Source: Bryobacteraceae bacterium
GTDB lineage: Bacteria > Acidobacteriota > Terriglobia > Bryobacterales > Bryobacteraceae
Assembly (NCBI GenBank): GCA_030039005.1
Contig: JASHQT010000659.1
Span: forward strand, 1-9,767
Reading direction: 5' to 3'
DNA: 9,767 bases
The notes under the pieces are model-generated. The model was not told the origin of the DNA and ran no database searches. It saw only the letters and a program-made list of their open reading frames with translations. Made by a program: the position numbers and the translations under genes. Positions 7,001 through 9,767 of the stretch are shown one piece after another. Position 1 is the first letter of the stretch; each line of letters begins with the position of its first letter.

Positions 7001-7775
7001 GCGAGGCGCGCAGGTGCGCGATCATCTCCGCCTTCAGCTCGTCATATCTTCTGGCCTTCGAGGCTTGGCGCTTCAGCGAATTCACTTGCCGCGAAACTTC
7101 TTCCAGGATGTCGAACACGCGCGATAGATTCTGTTTCGCGCCTTCGAGTTTGGCTTCCGCCAGCCGTTTCTTGGTTTTGAACTTGCCGATTCCGGCGGCT
7201 TCTTCGATGATGGCGCGACGGTCCTGCGGCTTGTTGCTCAGGATCTGGCCGATGCGCCCCTGCTCGATGATCGCGTAGCTTTCCGGCCCCAGGCCCGTTC
7301 CGATGAAGAGGTCCTGGATATCGCGCAAGCGCGCCGTTTTGCCGTCGATCAGGTATTCGCTCTCGCCCGAACGGAAAAGGCGTCGCGTAATGGTGACTTC
7401 GCTCGGCCTGTGATGGCCGTTCGTGTGTCCATTCGCGTGGCCATTGCCGTTAGCGTGGCCGTTCTGTTCGTGATGATGCGCGTCTTGATGGTGACCGGCT
7501 TCGGCCGTGGGATCCACCAGCGTCATGGTCACCGAAGCCAGACCGAGCGGCTTGCGATCGCGCGTCCCGGCGAAGATCACATCTTCCATCCGGGAACCGC
7601 GCAGGCTCTTAGCGGACTGCTCGCCCAGCACCCAACTCATCGCGTCGCTGAGGTTGGATTTTCCGCAACCGTTGGGACCTACGATGGCGGCAATGCCGGA
7701 ACCGGCGAACTTCATCTCGGTCCGGTCAAAGAACGACTTAAAACCTTGGATTTCGATCCGCTTGAGCTTCAGCAA
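4059..7775 (-). CDS. smc: chromosome partition protein SMC
   Basis: SMC is the ATPase that, with ScpA and ScpB, organises and segregates the bacterial chromosome. The 1238-residue protein has the full architecture. The N-terminal head has Walker A Gly-Pro-Asn-Gly-Cys-Gly-Lys-Ser at 33-40 and a Q-loop region near 165-180. A first long coiled coil runs from about 190 to 530, followed by the hinge at about 535-700 with Gly-Arg-Ala-Thr-Phe-Leu and Ser-Gly-Gly. A second coiled coil runs to about 1050, then the C-terminal head with signature Leu-Ser-Gly-Gly-Glu-Lys-Ser (Ser1125) and Walker B Ile-Leu-Asp1152-Glu1153. The start codon is TTG at 7775, supported by AAGGGGAG five bases upstream and by the family's usual N terminus. 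The protein is slightly longer than the common 1150-1200 residues, partly because of a His/Asn/Gly-rich insertion at about 90-123. Neither scpA nor scpB is nearby. Confidence 0.97.
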   Translation of the reverse strand: MLKLKRIEIQGFKSFFDRTEMKFAGSGIAAIVGPNGCGKSNLSDAMSWVLGEQSAKSLRGSRMEDVIFAGTRDRKPLGLASVTMTLVDPTAEAGHHQDAHHHEQNGHANGNGHANGHTNGHHRPSEVTITRRLFRSGESEYLIDGKTARLRDIQDLFIGTGLGPESYAIIEQGRIGQILSNKPQDRRAIIEEAAGIGKFKTKKRLAEAKLEGAKQNLSRVFDILEEVSRQVNSLKRQASKARRYDELKAEMIAHLRASLTARFRMLERDAAKTALDLNLANADFQNLSSEVGEREREYTALQDACYRNDAELAEARRRLADLQLEQERTRGRLDAQAQQSGGIEQRLAAGETESVELEKRHEQLRADLESHLQLVVELEAQIQSARGLLAAKAAEREQIQQALQQRAKTLETGRQNVLRLLGESSALKNQLTQIAEYLSAMDRDRARCQRDEQTAGADLERLTALKQELSRKMSAGQMELESTADRRRRVEEELADRKTQAAEARKLLDQLRTDASRSKARKDSLEEILSHRAYTAESVKRLFTAIDRGEAEEFRAAGVLADFVEVEPVYEKATEEFLHEELEYVVVEKWDDAERGIDLMRTDLDGRATFLVHPEGGEQGRAIESLSGDEGVLGRLSDHLRFTNGFASAPRDLLPRLAHCFLAKDRAAAQRLAIQHPDFFFLLTDGVSYHGYAVSGGKKTGSGPLALKRELRELNGEVQAKQRAVESTAGALEQLESEIAGLSEDLESLRTQQQIQEKQALALDHEHRQLAEEFTRAQSRLSVARLELERLRQEGARAREQQERDERLLEERETARSIEEQVLEQSRADFEELQSQVHKLGEEHGSLRADLAGLEERQRSERATEARHEASIAATIARRGELAAEMERWGVERARLLADNIELDRRAGELVEAIGAAEKMAAELAERETAQRADLAALDETLKQLRISVQAAQERRAHIELELVRKQSELRFLDETSRKELGIPAEELAAGEELVLDEAALAEVDQKYQDVKAKIEALGPVNPQALEEFQEAQQRYDFLNAQRQDLLDSIRDTEKAIHEIDIESRRRFSEAFEAVNGHFREMFKTLFGGGIGEMRLTDENNIAESGIDIVASPPGKRLQSVLLLSGGEKSLTAMALLMAIFQYTPSPFCILDEVDAPLDEPNIERLTRLIKEMSQQTQFIVITHAKRTMEAAQSLYGVTMQEPGVSKLVSVRFDHKGAEPAPPPPPPASQTQLAMHGD
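7410..7493 (-). repeat. His/Asn/Gly-rich low-complexity insert within smc
   Basis: These 84 bases encode SMC residues 95-122, with ten His, five Asn and five Gly in 28 residues, built on a recurring Asn-Gly-His-Ala/Thr unit after a His-His cluster. Compared from memory with Bacillus SMC, it replaces a short loop of about 12 residues between two beta strands of the N-terminal head, adding roughly 26 residues. Synonymous codons vary between units (CAC/CAT, AAC/AAT, GGC/GGA), so it is not a fresh slippage product. The reading frame and flanking head motifs are intact. Confidence 0.85.
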
Positions 7776-7780
7776 AATTG

Positions 7781-7788
7781 CTCCCCTT
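7781..7788 (-). promoter_or_regulatory. ribosome binding site that decides the TTG start of smc
   Basis: On the minus strand AAGGGGAG ends five bases before the TTG at 7775. No in-frame ATG lies near the conserved N terminus Leu-Lys-Arg-Ile-x-Ile-x-Gly-Phe-Lys-Ser-Phe, so this site and family length together identify TTG as the start. Confidence 0.65.
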
Positions 7789-7894
7789 CCATTATCGTCT
7801 CGGGGGATGGCTGTATGGTAACCGGAATCGGTGGCAAAGTAAAGCGGGTTCTAGCCTATAGCTGGCACATACGAGAGCAACTATACAAGATCTA

Positions 7895-7933
7895 GTACGG
7901 CCACTGCTGCGCGCCAAATGTAATTGACCGTAC
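7895..7933 (-). repeat. inverted repeat just downstream of the tonB-like gene
   Basis: In minus-strand RNA, GUACGGUC (7933-7926) can pair with GGCCGUAC (7902-7895) over eight base pairs including one U-G wobble, leaving a 23-base loop. It begins two bases after the TonB-like stop codon. No run of U follows, so it is not a classic intrinsic terminator; it could be a transcript 3' end structure or an element ahead of smc. The rest of the 160-base gap (7776-7935) shows no promoter I would defend. Confidence 0.3.
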
Positions 7934-7935
7934 CC

Positions 7936-8697
7936 TTATGAAGATAGCCTAAAGCTCACGTCCACTTCCGTCAAGACCTCTACGGGAGTACCGTTCAAGT
8001 AAGTCGGCTTATAAACCCACTGCTTTACCGCGTTCATGGCGGCCTGCACCAGCAGAGGCTGGCCGCTCAACAGCGAAAGATTCTGCACGGTTCCGTCTCT
8101 GGCGATGATGGCCTGGAGGCGTACCACGCCTTGTATGCGGGCGTCGCGGGCGAGCACCGGATAATCGGGCTCGACCTCATGAATCAGCTTCGCCTCTTGC
8201 ACGTTGCCCCCCATGCGGACCCGCGTGGGCCCAGCGGGCTTGGGAGTCTCGGCCTTCGGCGGCGGGGGCGGAGGAGGAGCGATGCTGGGAACACCGCCGA
8301 TGACGCCGCCGATCACGCCTCCCGGCACTCCACCGGGAACGCCACCCACCACTCCAGCCACATCCGATGGAGGCGGCAATTCCTTGAGATCGTTGACATT
8401 CGCGACTTGTTTGGGAACCGTCTTCGGCGCGACGATATCGCTCATGTGAAACACGCGCGGCGTCGCATGGGTCGCGCGCGCGGCGTGCACCATCGCGGGT
8501 GGAGGAGGCGGGGGCGGAGGAGGCGGAGGGGGCGGCGCGAGCAGCACACTTTGAAACTGCGCCAAGGGCATCGATTCCACGAAGAAAAGCGGAATCGCCA
8601 GCAGCGCCCCGATCAGGAGCACCTGGCCCGCCAGTGCCAACACCACGGTCCACGAACGGCGTGTCTTGCCGTCCGAAACGAAACTCTGTTCAAACAT
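7936..8697 (-). CDS. TonB-family energy transducer-like protein
   Basis: The 253-residue protein has a short cytoplasmic start, one membrane helix at about 16-38, a periplasmic proline-rich linker and a C-terminal TonB domain at about 169-253. That domain contains Glu-Pro-Asp-Tyr-Pro, Gly-Val-Val-x-Leu-x-Ala-Ile-Ile-x-x-Asp-Gly-Thr-Val and Val-Lys-Gln-Trp-Val-Tyr-Lys-Pro. TonB proteins carry proton-motive energy from ExbB/ExbD to outer-membrane transporters. Here no exbB, exbD or receptor gene is adjacent, so it could be an orphan TonB-like protein with another envelope role. I chose the ATG at 8697 rather than the GTG at 8724 because GGAGG lies five bases upstream of the ATG and the membrane anchor follows normally; the GTG falls inside a leader hairpin. 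The linker contains 13 consecutive prolines and five Gly-Gly-Val-x units. Confidence 0.88.
   Translation of the reverse strand: MFEQSFVSDGKTRRSWTVVLALAGQVLLIGALLAIPLFFVESMPLAQFQSVLLAPPPPPPPPPPPPPAMVHAARATHATPRVFHMSDIVAPKTVPKQVANVNDLKELPPPSDVAGVVGGVPGGVPGGVIGGVIGGVPSIAPPPPPPPKAETPKPAGPTRVRMGGNVQEAKLIHEVEPDYPVLARDARIQGVVRLQAIIARDGTVQNLSLLSGQPLLVQAAMNAVKQWVYKPTYLNGTPVEVLTEVDVSFRLSS
8287..8346 (-). repeat. five tandem Gly-Gly-Val-Pro/Ile units in the TonB-like linker
   Basis: Five consecutive 12-base units encode Gly-Gly-Val followed by Pro, Pro, Ile, Ile, Pro. Codons differ between units (GGC, GGT, GGA; GTC, GTG, GTT), indicating an old repeat kept at protein level. Together with the 13-proline run encoded at 8497-8535 and a 7-proline run at 8257-8277 it forms the extended periplasmic linker. 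Confidence 0.85.
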
Positions 8698-8702
8698 AAC
8701 TT

Positions 8703-8707
8703 CCTCC
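8703..8707 (-). promoter_or_regulatory. ribosome binding site fixing the start of the TonB-like gene
   Basis: GGAGG lies five bases upstream of the ATG at 8697 on the minus strand. This supports a 253-residue protein rather than the 262-residue version beginning at the GTG at 8724. Confidence 0.75.
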
Positions 8708-8717
8708 GCTTTCCCTG

Positions 8718-8737
8718 CACCCACTTAGACGTGGGTG
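8718..8737 (-). promoter_or_regulatory. hairpin in the leader of the TonB-like gene
   Basis: Minus-strand CACCCAC (8737-8731) and GTGGGTG (8724-8718) form a perfect seven-base-pair stem with a six-base loop, ending 20 bases before the ATG and just ahead of the Shine-Dalgarno. No U-run follows, so it does not look like a terminator for the upstream protease gene. It may be an operator dyad or an RNA element affecting translation or stability. The structure is seen; the role is inferred. Confidence 0.4.
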
Positions 8738-8811
8738 AATCCTTTGGCGGTGCATCCGCTTTGTAACGATTAGTGTTTTGTTGAGCTTAGATTGGACTAG
8801 TGGGGACTGAA

Positions 8812-9767
8812 TCAGTGCAGACTGAAGAACGTGCGCCACAGCGTGTCTACCAATGCGTGCACGCCCGAGGAAGCCACCAGGCTGCGATGGCGCCGGTAAG
8901 CAGAGCCATAGAACCACCCGGCGAGCGTGGCAAGCGCCACGTAGCGCCAATTCGGAGCTGGCGCATGGAACACATGGCTGAACCCGAACAGCACGGACGC
9001 CGCCGCCTGCGCGAGCGTTCGCGAGCCAAGCGACCCTTCCAGGAGATTCTGAAGGATCCCGCGGAACAGCAGCTCCTCTAGGATGGCAACGAACAGAAGA
9101 ATCGTGATGTACCGGAAGACGAACCCCTGAACGCCAGGCCATATCGGATTCCACGAGATGAACCGCATCGCGAATCCCAGCGGAATCGCCAGCACAGCGA
9201 ATTCGGCGAAGTTCACCGCCGCGTCGCGCAGAATCTCTCGCGAAAGCGCGAATCGATATCCCTCGCCTTCGATGCCGCGCCAGATCACGAAGCCCCAAGA
9301 GGTGATCGCGACGAGAAATGCACGCGCCATGAAATCCATGCCGGCGGGTTTGTTCCAGATTCCTCCCGCCGTGCCTGCCAGCAGAGGCAGGATCAAAGCG
9401 GCCAGCACCAGCGCGTCCTGCCACGCGATGCGCGTGGGATCGCGAACAGGCGCGATAGCGTACAGCTCGAACACCAACACAGCCAAGCCCGCGAGCTTGG
9501 CAAACGCCGGCCAGCGGAAATCGCCTGTACCCGCGCAATAGATGAGGTAGGGCGCGAGGAACACCAGGACACACAGAGCCGCCCGCTGTGGCCCGTGCAA
9601 TCTTGCCCATAACCAGGCGAGCGGTGCGGCAAATCCCGGCACCAGATAAAGGCCGAACAGCAGCGCCAGACAGCCGTAGATGGAAGCCGCTTCCCACGCC
9701 CCCACCGGATATCGATCTAGAGCGATCGCGCCGGCATAAACAAATAACGCCAGCAGGGCTAAGTAAA
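8812..9767 (-). CDS. CPBP-family intramembrane protease (5' end outside the window)
   Basis: This multi-pass membrane protein carries the three CPBP (CAAX protease and bacteriocin-processing) motifs: Glu-Glu-Leu-Leu-Phe-Arg-Gly with the catalytic Glu pair (9078-9073), Phe-Gly-Phe-Ser-His, and Ser-Gly-Val-His-Ala-Leu-Val-Asp near the C terminus. The family consists of intramembrane glutamic endopeptidases, or in some cases proteins that only keep the fold. A GTG at 9705 could be read as the start, but the frame stays open to the window edge. The added residues form another hydrophobic helix (Leu-Ala-Leu-Leu-Ala-Leu-Phe-Val-Tyr-Ala-Gly), and no Shine-Dalgarno precedes the GTG. The gene is therefore 5'-partial. 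It precedes the TonB-like gene on the same strand with a gap of 114 bases. Its substrate is unknown. Confidence 0.88.
   Translation of the reverse strand, partial: YLALLALFVYAGAIALDRYPVGAWEAASIYGCLALLFGLYLVPGFAAPLAWLWARLHGPQRAALCVLVFLAPYLIYCAGTGDFRWPAFAKLAGLAVLVFELYAIAPVRDPTRIAWQDALVLAALILPLLAGTAGGIWNKPAGMDFMARAFLVAITSWGFVIWRGIEGEGYRFALSREILRDAAVNFAEFAVLAIPLGFAMRFISWNPIWPGVQGFVFRYITILLFVAILEELLFRGILQNLLEGSLGSRTLAQAAASVLFGFSHVFHAPAPNWRYVALATLAGWFYGSAYRRHRSLVASSGVHALVDTLWRTFFSLH

Noticed and set aside
4542..7127. Several long plus-strand open frames opposite smc (up to 297 codons)
   Set aside because: They lie wholly inside smc, are rich in Arg/Leu/Gln as expected for the antisense of coiled-coil codons, and have no supporting start signals.
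8698..8724. GTG at 8724 as start of the TonB-like protein
   Set aside because: The ATG at 8697 has an ideal Shine-Dalgarno, and the GTG lies in a hairpin stem.
8806..8816. Small palindrome ACTGA-A-TCAGT over the protease stop codon
   Set aside because: A one-base loop cannot fold as RNA and 5-bp arms are expected by chance.
8690..9697. 335-codon minus-strand frame overlapping the protease gene
   Set aside because: The neighbouring frame carries all CPBP motifs and membrane helices; this one is Arg/Gly/Ala-rich with none.

Overview
The window is a GC-rich bacterial chromosomal segment. Protein style points to Acidobacteriota, probably the Solibacter/Bryobacterales side. The clues are a DUF6152 secreted protein next to a second uncharacterised exported protein, a TonB-like protein starting MFEQSFV with a long polyproline tract, an SMC with acidobacterial-looking motifs, and GTG/TTG starts. 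This assignment is inference from protein resemblance, not from a marker gene. No mobile element, CRISPR array, tRNA or rRNA was seen.

Layout. (1) Left edge, 1-150: the first codons of a minus-strand gene that runs off the window. It has a strong ribosome binding site, a good sigma70-type promoter, and a long bulged inverted repeat around the -10 box that also reaches into the Shine-Dalgarno. (2) 151-1389, minus: a two-gene operon of exported proteins of unknown function, the longer one first and DUF6152 second. (3) 1432-4058, plus: a phosphomannomutase/phosphoglucomutase and a signal-peptide-bearing metal-dependent amidohydrolase, joined by a 4-base start/stop overlap. (4) 4059-7775, minus: the chromosome-condensing ATPase SMC, starting at TTG and carrying a His/Asn/Gly-rich insertion in its N-terminal head. 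Its stop codon directly abuts that of the amidohydrolase. (5) 7936-8697, minus: a TonB-family protein with proline and Gly-Gly-Val repeats and a hairpin in its leader. (6) 8812 to the right edge, minus: a CPBP-family intramembrane protease whose open frame continues past the window edge.

The genes are mostly housekeeping (sugar-phosphate metabolism, chromosome segregation) mixed with envelope functions (TonB-like, CPBP protease, three exported proteins). I see no convincing new multi-gene system. The points most worth a second look are the regulatory dyad at 26-68, the His-rich insertion in SMC, and the uncharacterised exported pair at 151-1389.
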